This document shows, one piece after another, positions 34,506 to 46,073 of a DNA stretch of 64,000 nucleotides (within the stretch, counting starts at the first letter, position 1; each line of letters starts with the position of its first letter). The stretch spans positions 17,448,751 through 17,512,750 of the forward strand of contig CM070622.1 of NCBI GenBank assembly GCA_036346255.1, written 5' to 3'. The DNA comes from Ampelocalamus luodianensis (Eukaryota > Streptophyta > Magnoliopsida > Poales > Poaceae). The notes beneath the pieces were generated by a model. The model had not been told where the DNA came from. It saw only the letters and a list, made by a program, of their open reading frames with translations, and did not search any database. The translations under genes were made by a program, and so were the position numbers.

Positions 34506-36446
34506 ACTTAGTTCCCCCTAATACGTAATCTGTTCTGCATGTGCTGCTTGTGCAGTCACAATTAGATCAAAACATGGGGCATCAAGCATGTGATGCATTA
34601 GCTAGTTCTTTTTCTCTATTGTGCAACGGATCATGTGGATGTGGTATCTAGCAAGGCTTCCATGATACTGGTACACGAGAGAGAGAGAGAGATGTCTTGT
34701 AAGTTAAATGGTCCACTTTGGGAAGTAAACCAAACCAATAACAAAAGCAACGGAGGTGGTCCCAAAAAACACTTTAAATATATGATTTCTTGGCATTTAG
34801 ATTTTTGAAGCAACTGGTTTATGGCCCCAATATAATCCTGTAGAATGGATCTGTACGCATGGACAGTGGTTGGCATTTAGGCCTAGTGCTTTCAGACGGT
34901 GTGGCCTCTGCATCCCTAGATATGGCACAAATTTGCCCATAACTAACTAACCGGAGTATGTGCCTCCCACAGGTATATACGCCACGCAAAGAGCCGGAAC
35001 ACATTCCCCGTTGGGCATCGCCAACTCTGGCGCGTGGAATTGCTCTGTTTTGCCTATGAACAAACATCTTTTTGGAATGCTCTCTCTCTCTCTCTCTCTC
35101 TCTGAGCCTTCTCTCCCTTTTGTTTGGGTGAAAATGAGACAGTTGCGACTCCTCGTGGACGTCTTTTTTTAAGTACAAGAGGATGGACGCCACACATGCA
35201 TACGCATTGCGTGCACCACTACACACGCTAGGAATTTTGCCGCGACTCTTCTTGCCAACGAATGATCACCAGTCTCTCTTTCTGGAGAGAAATGTAAATG
35301 TTTGTTAACAGTTAAGTGCCTGTAGTTTGTACATAGTTGGGCGGTGGTATGCATGTCGTTGAACTAACCGCCACTCCAAGTAACCATATACTACTGCTAC
35401 CAGTACGAAAAAGAACTCACCATATATGTGCCATCAAACGATCCTCCCGGCAAACCGATCATTACTGTCTCCATGGACCACAATTTACTTAGCAATTTCG
35501 CCTAATATGAACCCTACACTAATAATCATTTTCCCACAAGTGTCGCGACATTTTCTACCTATATATCACGGCACTGATTCGTAACTTGGTATTTTTCATA
35601 TATATATATATATACTACAAAGTAGTAGTAATCTTCAAGCTTTTCAAATGATTTGGTTTCGTTCTGGAATTGGCGCTGCACAAGATGCACGCATGTCGGT
35701 GATTTAAGGATGCGTTACATTACCCCCATGGGATCTGGGATTATAGCTAGCTCGGTGGGCAATGAGAAAGATGTCACGCAAGAGACCAGTAGTAAAGGCC
35801 ACATGGCCAGCCTATAAAGGTTGTCTCCCAGTTTGGTAAGGAGAAGATGGATTTATAAGACTAGTTAAGTGTCTTTTCCGTTGCTACAAAACATCTCATG
35901 TAATAGTTTATCAGTTAGAGTAGATATAATATATCTCAATTCATCAAGACGCGCGGAATAGAGCAGAAAAGTAGGGGTGGAGAGGAGGAAGTGATGCCCG
36001 TCCAGATCCAACCGATGAAAGCGGTGAGGGGGGAGGGGCGGAGGCGCACGCAGAATAGAGCAGAAGAGCGGGGGTGGAGGCGAGGGCTCAAAGGAGGAGG
36101 AAACGCAGGCGGCGACGCAGGTGATGCTGGGAGAGGAGCAGGAGCGCACGATGCGAGGAGATAGTTTGTTGATAGCGTGGCTCACATGTCAGTAGAGAGA
36201 GACAGAAGTGAGAGGATGAGAGGATGGACGACCACCAACTCAAATTTTTAAGTAGTAGAGATAGATAAAAGAGGTCTGAGGGGGAAGGTGAAGAGCAAGT
36301 TCCAAGTTGCAGCTGCATGCGCTCCCCCGTTTGGACTTTGGCTCCGTTGCCCACCGTTCACGTCAAGCAAGGAGAACATTAACAAAGTTCTGGCTATGCT
36401 CCCACTCATTAAAAAAAAAAAGGTTTAAATAGTCAAAGTTTTTTTT
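34506..36446. other. intergenic stretch with microsatellites
   Basis: No gene is recognisable. It holds (GA)n at 34677–34692, (CT)n at 35080–35103 and (AT)n at 35599–35614. A purine-rich section at 35970–36340, with GGGGTGGAG and GGAGGA runs, gives false frames on the minus strand; its right edge (TTTTTAAGTAGTAGAGATAG) resembles ends of grass repeats, but no partner end was found. Confidence 0.45.
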
Positions 36447-36701
36447 AAAAAAAAATTGCATAGATATGGCACAATATAATCTATCGTGGCACAAAATTTT
36501 GAATCTAAATTTGATCTACACATTGAGAAACGAAAAAGAAAATTTTTAGTGAATAGTAGCTTTATATTTTACCTTTTTTATTTTGGATTTCATTTTCAGT
36601 ATAATTTGTCCTTTTTGCTTCTCAATCTGTAGATCAAATTTAGATTTGGAATTTTATGGTAAGATAGATTATATTATATCATATCTATGCAATTTTGTTT
36701 T
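36447..36701. repeat. inverted repeat with about 100-bp arms (foldback or MITE)
   Basis: The left arm, TTGCATAGATATGGCACAAT onward to about 36545, pairs with the right arm from about 36600 to 36701. Shared stretches such as AAATTTAGATTTGGAATT and GATAGATTATATT occur on opposite strands. The loop is about 55 bp. No target duplication is evident, so class is unknown. Its transcript would form a long hairpin. Confidence 0.75.
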
Positions 36702-38026
36702 GGAATTTTTCATGACCATTTGGACCATTTTTTATGACTGAGAGCACCGGTAGCAAGAACTTTGTTGGGAGCACTGGAAATGTTCTCATCAAGAAAGCTC
36801 ACATAGTCCCACATTTCCTGCGGCCGGACACCGTGCACCATACACCACGGAGACCGGTCTGCAAGCAGAGCCACTGACGGATGGGCCCAGCTATGATGAA
36901 AGGGTGAGCTTATGTGATCTCTAGGGGGAAAAAGAGAAGGCATGAAGTCTAAATTAAACAATTTAATTTGATGAACTAGATTTAAAGTTTCCCTTTTCAG
37001 GAAATTAAGGGTGTTTGGTTAGAGGGATGAGGTTGAATGGGATGTGCCTGAATTGGATGATTGAGGTAGGGTGTTTGGTTAGTTGTATGAGATGATACTA
37101 GGTTGTGTTTGATTAGTTGTATGGAACAGTACAACAAGATGGTTCGAGTTGGTGTTTCATGTTTGGTTAGAGGAACGAGGCTAATGTAGTAACCTTTCTT
37201 GGTGGCTGTGTGATTACCATCGACATTAATTTTATTTTGTTCAAACATTAAGAAAAATTTCATTTCCTTTATGTCCTCTATTTACTTTACCTTTTCCCTT
37301 TTTCTCTTTCTTATTTATCTTCTCTTCTTGGCCGCATGTTTCTTTCTGCTTTCCATTTATTTGCCTTCTTCACTCCTTTCTACCACCACCACTGCTTGCT
37401 TCCTCGCCATCACGACGCTTGCCCCACTTCCTTCGCCACCTCGCCGCGCGCCTCACTCGCTTCCTCCGACCACTACCGTGCCTTGCTCCACACCTTCTTC
37501 TTCCTTCGCCCACGTCCGGACGTTGCCGCCGCGCCCCGCCCGCCTCACATTGGCGTCAGGCGTCGTCAAGAGGCAACGCGGTGGCGAGAAGGAGGAACCA
37601 GAGGAGAGCACTGTGTGTTTCGCGGGAGGGACGTGAGCGCACGCGACACCAGTGGACGAGCTCGGGGTCTTTGGCTAAAATGGTATCTGTTTTGATCTGA
37701 AATAGCACAAATATTCTTCCCACGAATGAAATAGTAAAAAGAGCACCCTTACTGCGTAAAACCATCGCAGAACCAACAAACCGTGCACCCGAATTGCGAG
37801 AGGTGAGCTGCCACGCAGCCATGGCGTGACAGCGGCCTCCCTTGCTGCTCGATAGTGCTGGGTTTTTTGCGAACAGTGAACAATGCACTACTATTTGCAA
37901 TACTATTTGGTACTGTTTAAGCACTATTTTTCGTAGTTGTAACATTATTTGCACTGTGAGCCGAAAATCTGACGCTCCTCCGCTCAGCTCCAGCACTGTA
38001 GCAACAACGAAACTACTGTTCACTGA

Positions 38027-39180
38027 GGGCCCGTTTGGCATGATTATGGCTTTCCTGAAAAGCGGCTTTCGACAGGGCTGAATTGTTGAGCTGAAAAGGT
38101 TTAGTGTTTAGCTGTTTGGCTTTTAAGTAGGATGGCTGCAACTTTTGAGATAAAAAATATCTAAAATGCCCCTAAGGACAGTAACAGCTTGTTTGATGTC
38201 GTTTAACGCAATTAACAATATTTAATGAGAACTAACGATAAATGACGATAATTAACGACGCTAAACGCAATTGACGACAATTAATGCAATTGACGTCAAC
38301 TACGGTAATTAACAACGATTAACGCAATTAACTGTAATGAACGATGACTACCACAATTGATCGCATGTAACGACGATTAGCGACAACACACCCTAATTAA
38401 CGCAATATACCGTCATTAATGACAATCAACGTAATAAACATAATTAAATACAATTATTACATAAATAATTATTACAATAAATAATTATTAAAAGCAATTA
38501 TTACAATAAGTAATTATTAAAAAAATAATTATTACAATGAATAATTATTACAAAAAATAATTAATAAAAATAAACAATTATTACAAAACAACATATTTAC
38601 AGAAGAAAAAAAAAGAAGAAAAAAAAGGGGGAAAAGAGACGGTGGTGACTAGGGTTTGGGCCGTCGCCGCCAGCGGGAAAGGGGTTCGGTGGCGAGGTCG
38701 ATGGAGGAGGCCAACGGCTCGAGGGAGGGAGGGAGTCGGAGGAGGAGGGAACTGGAGGCGAGCGGAGGTGCATGTGAGGAGGAGGAGGAGGAGGAGGAGG
38801 ACAGCGGCGGCGCGTGGGGAAGAGGAGGAGGAGAGGCGACGACGCCTGCACAGGAGGAGGGGGCCAGCGCGGGAGGAGGAGGAGGGGCACCAGCGCCGCT
38901 CGGGAGGAAGAAGAGGAGGGGCTCAGGAGAACGGGGCAGGGGGATTAGGGTTACGATTTGGCTGGGAGGGGAATTTTATGTGATGACAAAAGCAGATAAT
39001 TACGTGTGAACTTGAGGGGTAAATCCGGAACAGAGCTATGGGAAGCTGCCCGCGACGGCTTTCGGCCTTTTCACGTATAACGCGACTTCTAGCTTCCGAG
39101 AAAACTGGTGGAAAAAGCCTCTCGTTTGGGACGGCTTTCAGCATTTTCGGACAAAAAACCGAAGCCATCCCAAACACTCC
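38027..39180. mobile_element. inner Harbinger-like element, 1154 bp
   Basis: The left end GGGCCCGTTTGGCATGATTA and the right end (reverse complement GGAGTGTTTGGGATGGCTTC) form imperfect inverted ends, with TGA on both sides (38024–38026, 39181–39183). TGA is not the favoured TWA target, so the class is tentative. The interior has an unusual repeat block (38203–38598) and then a GGA-rich section (38660–38910). Confidence 0.6.
38203..38598. repeat. low-complexity block of AATTAACG and AATAATTATTACA repeats
   Basis: The first half is made of imperfect copies of a roughly 9–12-bp AATTAACGAC-like word. The second half consists of AATAATTATTAC words with a 16–17-bp period. The change from one word to the other is gradual (38400–38460), as expected if one evolved from the other by slippage. 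Confidence 0.85.
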
Positions 39181-40078
39181 TGACACTGTTCAAAAGATAA
39201 GAAATCCATCCGCGTGCGCGTGGCTTCCTGTAGGGCACTAGGGGTGCGGTAGGCTGGTGTAGGGCCTCGGGGCACGGTAGGCCCTATCGCGCCCTGGAGC
39301 ACGGCAAGTGACACATGTCGCATGCCTCTTCATCCGTAGTATCATTTTTGCTATTTCGCTTGAGAGAGTGCTTGATTTGCTATTTCGTCGCGAAACAGTG
39401 CCAAATGAGCCAAAAACTCACGAGCTCGTCCCTGTGCTGCGTGGTTCCACCGATTTTGCCGAATGAGTTGGTTCAAGATCTTTGTGGAATATTCTCTCAA
39501 CTTGAACCAACTCGTCCCAAAGGGGTTCGTTCCATTCGTCGAACAAAACGTTTGAACGAGGGCATATCCCGAACCATCGGATCTAGGTACTACCCCCATT
39601 CACTCATCCAAACACACCCTAAGCAAGCGTCGGAAATCTTGTGTATTATGCGGGCATCCATCTCAACTCTCTCTACGCAGGGTAAAGGCTGCATCCACTA
39701 TTATGGGTTCATTTGTCCCCTCAACCTTAGAAATTCGAATGAGTCGACAAAGGCTTATCAATTGGGAAACTTTTTTTAAGGGGTGCAGTCGATTAATGAG
39801 TTATCTTTAAGGCTCAACAATCAAGAGGTCGGGATTATATCCCAAAAATCCACCAATAAACTCGCCTAGAGTGCAGTTAGTCTGACTCGAGCTATGACCA
39901 TTAGCCAAAAAGACCCGTGTGTGTTGTACCAGATGAAGTAGCCACCAATTGGCATCAATTTGGAAACCTTGAAGGAACGGAATAGTATACATCTTTAGTA
40001 TGTGAAGTAGACCATAAGGGGGCAACTTAGGTCTAAGATAATCATGTCAGTTCATGGTGTTACATATGCACATTCGGT

Positions 40079-40185
40079 TGGGCTATTTTCAGAATATGAC
40101 GCGTGATGGCATCAATCTTAAAGTTATGGTGTGGGTTAATTGGAAAGTTGATGCCACATGTCATATCCTGAAAATGGTTTAGCCA
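40079..40185. repeat. hairpin-forming inverted repeat, about 37-bp arms
   Basis: GGGCTATTTTCAGAATATGA at 40079 and onward pairs with the region ending in AAAATGGTTTAGCC at 40184. The arms differ by a few mismatches and one 4-base gap, with a loop of about 32 bases. It resembles a small MITE remnant or a miRNA-like foldback. No flanking duplication was found. Confidence 0.7.
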
Positions 40186-40581
40186 TACATGCATAAGTCC
40201 TGAGTCTTGTATGATTTTTTGGGGGGGCTTAACATTGCTCGAGACAATATGTGCCTAGTAGAGGTTTTGAAGCAGCTTTCAAAGCCATAAACCCCTCGGC
40301 TATTTGGTGTGCACCCGCTCAACAGCCGCCCCAATCGAAATAATACAACGAAATGGAAAAATGAGAGATACATTTCTAAAGCAAGACGAAAGGGCGCTAG
40401 CCAGCTAGATCAGCTTTATAGATCGTTTAATGTATAGATCCAAACAAAAGCAAAGGACATGGCGTTCCAAAAGTGGTAGTAGTAACAGAAGTGGAAGACA
40501 TCCCTTCCCATGAACAGAAATGCTACAAAATGTTATAGCGTTCTGCTCCAAAACAACGGCCGGCATAGCAAATGCTCGTTA

Positions 40582-40651
40582 AATCTAGTTGTTGTCGTAC
40601 GCATCCTAAAGCGCTCAATCTAGTCATTGTCGCATGTATCCTAAAGCGCTC
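40582..40651. repeat. 35-bp direct tandem duplication
   Basis: AATCTAGTTGTTGTCGTACG plus CATCCTAAAGCGCTC is followed immediately by a second 35-bp copy with five substitutions. Confidence 0.8.
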
Positions 40652-41229
40652 CCTCCTCCTAGCCCCGACTCGATCCCCACTCGCACACACCACTTCTCTC
40701 GCTCTCTGTCGTCTCCTACTAGGTTTCCAGCGTGCGGGTGTGGCGACGAAGGCGAGCAGGTGGGGTGTGGTGAGCGAGCCCTACTCCCAAGCGACCCCTT
40801 CCCGGCCATCGACGTGTGGGCATGGTGACTAGGGCACGACGAGCGAACACAGCAGCGACCTCGTCATCCCCTGTGATCCCTATCCTTGTTATCGTATCTC
40901 CCCGTTGCTCCAACACAAGCGACTCCCATCCTTGTTGCCGTATCTCTCTCATCCCCAAGTCTGACGAGCTCGGCCGACTAGATCCGGCCGCGGTGCGGCT
41001 CGGTACCTTGGGATTCGACGGTGGCGTGCTGAGCTCGAACAGGTGGCGCGAAGATCTGGCTCAGCCAACGAGGGGGAGCTCGGGCTTGGGCGGCGGCAGT
41101 AGCTCAGGTGGGAGTGGTCGGCTCCATGGAGGTGTCAGGCCAGAGTAGGAGAAGAGCCGTTGGGTCGGAGCCGAGGAAGACCCGATGGTGAAGAGAGAGG
41201 TGGGGGAGAGATGTTTTAAATTTGTTTTG

Positions 41230-41700
41230 ATTTTGTTGGTTGTTTTCATCAAAATTTGCTGAAAATTTGTATAAAACGGGGGAACTTTTTTGAAAGTTGT
41301 GAAACTTGTTAAAACACGCACGAAACTTGCTGAAACTTCATGGAACTTAAAATTTTGGTATTCGAAACTCATTGAAATTTCAAGTTTTAGGTTTGAAACT
41401 CGTTGGAACTTAAAGTTTTAGGATTTGAAACTCATTGAAACGCCAAGTTTAGGTTTGAAACTTGTTTAAACTTGAAGTTTCAAATTTGAAACTCAAATCT
41501 CATATTTTGAAACTTCAAGTTCCAGATTTGAAACACGTTGAAACTCTCGGGTTTCAAATTCAGATCTTGAATACTCAAGTTTCAGTGTTTGAAACATGTT
41601 GAAAGCTAAAGGTTCGAATTTGAAAATCATTGAAACTTGCCGTGAATTTCCATGCCTGAAACCCTGTGAAAGCTTATGAAACCCCATGAAATTGCTGTAG
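41230..41700. repeat. degenerate GAAACTT-word repeat
   Basis: Words such as TTTGAAACTCGTTGAAACTT and AAGTTTCA recur about every 30–40 bp for some 470 bp, on both strands. This looks like an old, drifted minisatellite. It has no coding capacity. Confidence 0.65.
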
Positions 41701-42800
41701 CATTGGCAGCGTGAGCTAGGATCGCTCTTCCAAGAACGTTTGGTTCTTTGGCGTTTTACCCTCTTTGGCAAAATCCCATGACTGCGTCTGGAGTTCACGT
41801 GCAAGCAGGTAAATTTTAATCTTTGTTTGGAAACCCAGATCATAAACCCCAAAGTGCAATTTCGACCAGTAGTTTGGCTAATTAATTTTCAGGTCTTCTT
41901 CCACCATGTCACATACAAAACTAGAAAGGGAAATGGGGGATAACTATTTAGAGAGAAACGAACCTCGTAGGGACAGTACATGACAACTAGCATATCACCT
42001 GGTTTGATATAGAAATTCATATTGATTGCCTAACGAGTCACACCAAGGAACGGGTCATGGGCACGGGCACGTACGTACGTCGACATTTCTTTTTCTTGCT
42101 CGTACTTGTGTTGTCCGACCGATCCGTTAATTTGGGTTGCGCGGTGCACGTTGCCCATACCCACCCTGGCCCACCGAGCCCACCGAACCGGACCGGACCG
42201 ACGGGCTCACCTCACCGTGCGTGCATTGCAAATGCATGGAAATGGTCTGCCTCTGGGGCCCCACCCACGCACGCACTTTCCCCCTCTCTTCTGGCAACGC
42301 ATGCGCAATGCATTGCATGTATCCGCCTGCTCCTCCTGGCAATATTCTGCCTAGCTTGCGCTGCTGTAAAAAAGAAAGAAAGGAAAGGGGCATCGGAGAA
42401 GTAGTAGCACGTGTTCCACGATCAAGCTCAGGTTGTGACTTTGTGCCAGTGCGTGTTCTTTCCATGCTGCACATATGCTTGCATGGATGGGGCCGTGTGC
42501 CTCTCTGACAAGAATGATGTGCCCATGCCTGCGTCATGCAGCTAGCCTAGCCAGTGCGATTAATATATAAGCGAACGGTAGGCTAAGCTAAGCACTCGTG
42601 AATAACGGCGATGTTCATGGCTCATGGGAAAAAGGAGAGAAGTTTTTATCCAAAAAGTAGCAAACGTACGAACGAATCGGCTAAGCCAGGAATGGAAAGG
42701 ATGGAGACAGGCATCCCCCACCCGGCCCGTTAATTGCCACGCTAGCTAAGCTCGCTCCTCCTCGTTCGGGATTTGGATCCTCTGCATTAGGTAGCATTAG

Positions 42801-43129
42801 TCCACATCCTAGCCATCCATGTGATACGTACGGACCAGATCAATAGGATATGGAAGGGACACTGGGCATTGGAGGGAGAAAGCGCCGATCCCATCAGTTT
42901 TTCCGAGCTGGTGCTCGGATGCCTAGCTTTGCCAGCTGAACGAGCTGTCCGCCAGGTTCTACTCTCGGAGTTTCAACCTTATGCGTCTCGCTAAAAAAAA
43001 ATACTCATATACGTACGCATTCAATAAAAAAGTGTGTGTCTGCGCTTTGCGAGTACGCGCAGCTGAACGAGCTAGTCTACATCCTAGCCATCTATATCAT
43101 ACGTACGGACCAGCTCAGTAGGAGATGAA
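42801..43129. repeat. direct repeat pair, about 55 bp, 277 bp apart
   Basis: The segment CACATCCTAGCCATCCATGT followed by GATACGTACGGACCAG at 42803 recurs as 43079–43129 with a few changes. Nearby GCTGAACGAGCT and GCCGATCCCATCA also occur twice. This is a small segmental duplication or the two ends of a worn-out element. Confidence 0.65.
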
Positions 43130-43264
43130 AGAGCCGATCCCATCATCCTTGATGCTACAGTGTTCAGTGAAAAAGTATGCACATGCGCTCTGCGAGGCCT
43201 AGTGCCTCCAAAAGAAATTCCACCGTGTGTAGAGGACACGCATGCGTGGTGGTGTGAGTGTACG

Positions 43265-44965
43265 GAGTTTTAGGCTGATATAGCACTATTGACGGCGGTA
43301 ACAGAAATTTTGGCCCCCTCGCGACATCAAAGCCAAAAATAGCATAACAGAGCTACCGACAGCCGACACATAGCCAAGTCTGGTCTCTAGAGGGCCGGAC
43401 TCAACCTCCACCTTGCCCCAGGGGGGCCGAACCCCCTCCCCTGCGCGTCACGTGTGAAATTCAGCCTTCTAGGGCACGGATCAAGCTAGTCCAGCCTCCA
43501 GGGGCACATATCAGGCCGAGTTTAGCCCCTAGGGGCACAACAGAGGGCAGTGTCGTGCCTCTAAGGCACGATGGAGGGGCAATGTCGTGCCTCCAAGGCA
43601 AGGCAGTGGGGTTTGCCTCGGGTGGAATTAAAAGGCGATTAAAAATATTTTTTGGCACTATTCAATACTATTTAAAATACTATTTAAACTATTATTTGAA
43701 AACACTATTTGACGCTTAAAAAACTTCGAATTTTTTCTTCTTGTTTTTCACATCGCACTCGCAACTTCAAATGTATTATCATATGTACCAGAATTTTTTT
43801 TCTTCGTGACACTATTTTTCACATGAAATCATGACGCACATAGCACACGCAGGTTCGAACATGGGTGTCAACTGTCGCCATCGTCACCCTTCACTGCCCT
43901 TGGCGACTCGGTGAGTCGATGGACGATGGTGGCCTGGTGGCCTCGATGCTAGGGTTAGGTTGTTGCCTACTTGCCCGTGTCGCAATCACAGTTTTGCTCT
44001 TGCACATTTGCACACGAGTCAAAGGGTATGGTTACGATATTATATCATCTACATGCCAAGCATTTTCCTCAGTTGGTTCATAGATATGCTTATCTAGACT
44101 GTGGTAAATACAACATTAAAAAATATCATCCACATTAAACCAACAAATTAATAAAGAATGTACCAAATCCAACATCAAGCATGTCTGATTTTCTATGCCT
44201 TATACCTGATTTTCAAATTAACAAAGAATGTATCAAATCCAACACGTGTTTTCCTTTTATGCCTGGTTTTCTATGTATTATCACATGTACCAAATCCAAC
44301 ACCAAGCATGGGAAGGGGTGCCTGCACAATCACACCAAGCATGAGTGCACATGCACCCCCACTGCCACGGCTGGTGACAGTGTACTACTACCCGCCGCAG
44401 CGACCGGTGTGTACTACTGTCCATCGCCACCGCCTCGTCAAATAGTGTTTCACATGCACCATCCATTGACTCACCGAGCCGCGGAGGGCAACAAGGATGG
44501 CGATGGCGATGATTTACACCCATGTTTGAAGCTGCGAGTGCGAGGTAAAAAAATAAGAATTTTTTTCTTAAAGCGTTAAATAGTGTTTCTAACAGTGTTA
44601 AATAGTATTAGTATCAAAAAATCTTTTTTAATTTTTAATGCCACCCGAGACAAACCCCTCTATCGTGCCTTGGAGACAAGGCATTGCCCCTTCGCCATGC
44701 CCCAGAGGCACAACACTGCCCTCTGTCGTGCCCTTGGGGCCGAACTAGCCTGATCCGTGCCTTAGGGGCCCGGATTTCACACATGGCGCACGGGGGGAGT
44801 CCAGCCCCCTAGGGCATGGTGGAGGTTGAGTCCAGCCCCCTGGGGACCAAACTTGGCTACGTGTCAGCTGCCGACAGCTCTGTGGTGCTAATTTAGGCAT
44901 TGACATCGCGAGGGGGCCAAAATTGTTGTTACCACCATCAAAAGTGCCATATCAGCCAAAATCTC
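43265..44965. mobile_element. Mutator-like element with very long inverted arms, 1701 bp
   Basis: The left end GAGTTTTAGGCTGATATAGC pairs with the right end (reverse complement GAGATTTTGGCTGATATGGC). The arms stay alignable for roughly 450 bp and again further in (CGAACATGGGTGTCAACTGT against the 44460–44560 strand), so over half of the element is inverted repeat. Flanks GAGTGTACG (43256–43264) and GAGATGTACG (44966–44975) are near-identical, fitting a 9-bp MULE duplication with one indel. The centre has three copies of an ATGTACCAAATCCAACA-type direct repeat (44156–44310). No transposase is seen. Confidence 0.75.
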
Positions 44966-44975
44966 GAGATGTACG

Positions 44976-45486
44976 TTGTGTGTGCGTCCTCCTTATACCT
45001 TTTAAAAAAAATCCCAACATTTTTTGGCGCCAAAAGACCTGATGTTGTCCCAATTCCCTCCTCTTACTCTGTCCCTTCTCACCTTTTGCCTTACTTTTCT
45101 CTAGCCTGCTCTCAACATGTGAAGATCCATCTATGAAGAAAGTAACTATGCAGCTAACAAGTGGACTTTGAGGAAAATTCCAACGAGTAAGGCATATCTC
45201 ATTTTAATTGAATCACTAGATTTTGTTTGGCATTGGAGCAAAACTTACTGAAGATAGATATATCAGATCAAACATCAAGTACAAAGTTTTTGCATGCGAG
45301 CACCGCAAAGTTGCCGATGGCCAAATAATCGAGGATCAAACGCAGCAGAGAGTCGCCGGTTGAGGTTGCCGGAGGAACCTCGGAACAGCGACGGTCGAGG
45401 TTGCTGACGGGAGGAACCTCGGAACAGCGATGGTCGGGTCGTTAGCGAGGCGGAACACCGGCGGTCACGGTCGCCGACAAGAAGGA
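44976..45486. other. intergenic stretch with a 50-bp tandem duplication
   Basis: Between 45360 and 45440 GAGGTTGC...GGAGGAACCTCGGAACAGCG occurs twice in tandem. The minus-strand frame through it (45275–45505) is compositional. No other element was recognised. Confidence 0.5.
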
Positions 45487-45494
45487 ACCACGAC

Positions 45495-45655
45495 CAGGGA
45501 TTCAAATTTTGGCCGAAAATTGGCGATTTTTTATTTATCGGTGGGGCCGGTAGAAATACAAACGGACCCCGAAAAATCTGTTTGGATGAATTTTGTCAAA
45601 AAATAGAATTTGCTTGAATTTTGTTTGAATTTGATTTTAAAAAATTCAAACCCTG
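45495..45655. mobile_element. hAT-type MITE, 161 bp
   Basis: The left end CAGGGATTCAAATTTTGG and the right end (reverse complement CAGGGTTTGAATTTTTT) form inverted ends. The perfect 8-bp repeat ACCACGAC flanks it at 45487–45494 and 45656–45663. It is AT-rich and non-coding. Confidence 0.9.
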
Positions 45656-46073
45656 ACCACGACGGCCGAGGCATTGTCAATGGAAGATGAGTCGATTCTC
45701 ATGAAAGAATGGGGGAGATGACAAGATGATATACATCAATGCTCCTTTTTGTAGTCCAAATCATGGGGGAGATCTACTCCGTTCATTCGGTATGGACGAC
45801 TAGGACGTCGACTAATGCCACCTCTTGATTAGTAAGTCCAAATGCGGAGGATCTGAATCCCCTCGTCAGATCCTCCTCCACCTCTGACAGGTGGCGCCCA
45901 CGGGCCGCGTCTACGTGCAGTGTTTTTGTTTGGTGCTCGTCCGTATGCTATCTCACTCATGATGATGCATTCTGCGTCGTCTTTTGATCGTTCGAAGAAC
46001 TCGCTAGCTTTTGGTGAAGGGGACACGATCACAGGCTGCTAGTGTCCATTGATTTGCGTTAGTACATCTTCGT

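Larger units (their letters stand above)
37009..39619. mobile_element. Harbinger-like element with another nested inside
   Basis: The left end GGGTGTTTGGTTAGAGGG and the right end (reverse complement GGGTGTGTTTGGATGAG) are flanked by TAA at 37006–37008 and 39620–39622, the 3-bp pattern of PIF/Harbinger. Inner inverted similarity (GGACGAGCTCG...TTTGGCT at 37650–37690 against 39390–39450) supports one element of about 1.45 kb into which 38027–39180 was inserted. The left half has a C/T-rich section with frames on three phases (37271–37700); no transposase is seen. Confidence 0.65.
39623..43255. other. intergenic stretch with several small repeats
   Basis: No gene is recognised. A minus-strand frame at 39807–40025 (72 codons; includes HLVQHTRVFLANGHS) looks more protein-like than its surroundings but has no known domain. 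A GC-rich section at 40660–41150 has overlapping frames on both strands. A purine/A-rich stretch of GAAACTT words covers 41230–41700. The rest to 43255 has short frames only. Confidence 0.4.

Noticed and set aside
35865..36354. Minus-strand Ser/Leu-rich frames
   Set aside because: These reflect a purine-rich plus strand with GGA and GGGG runs; no motif or splice context supports a gene.
38597..39009. Glu/Arg/Gly-rich frames around the GGA-rich section
   Set aside because: Caused by GGA repeats inside the inner Harbinger-like element; no known domain.
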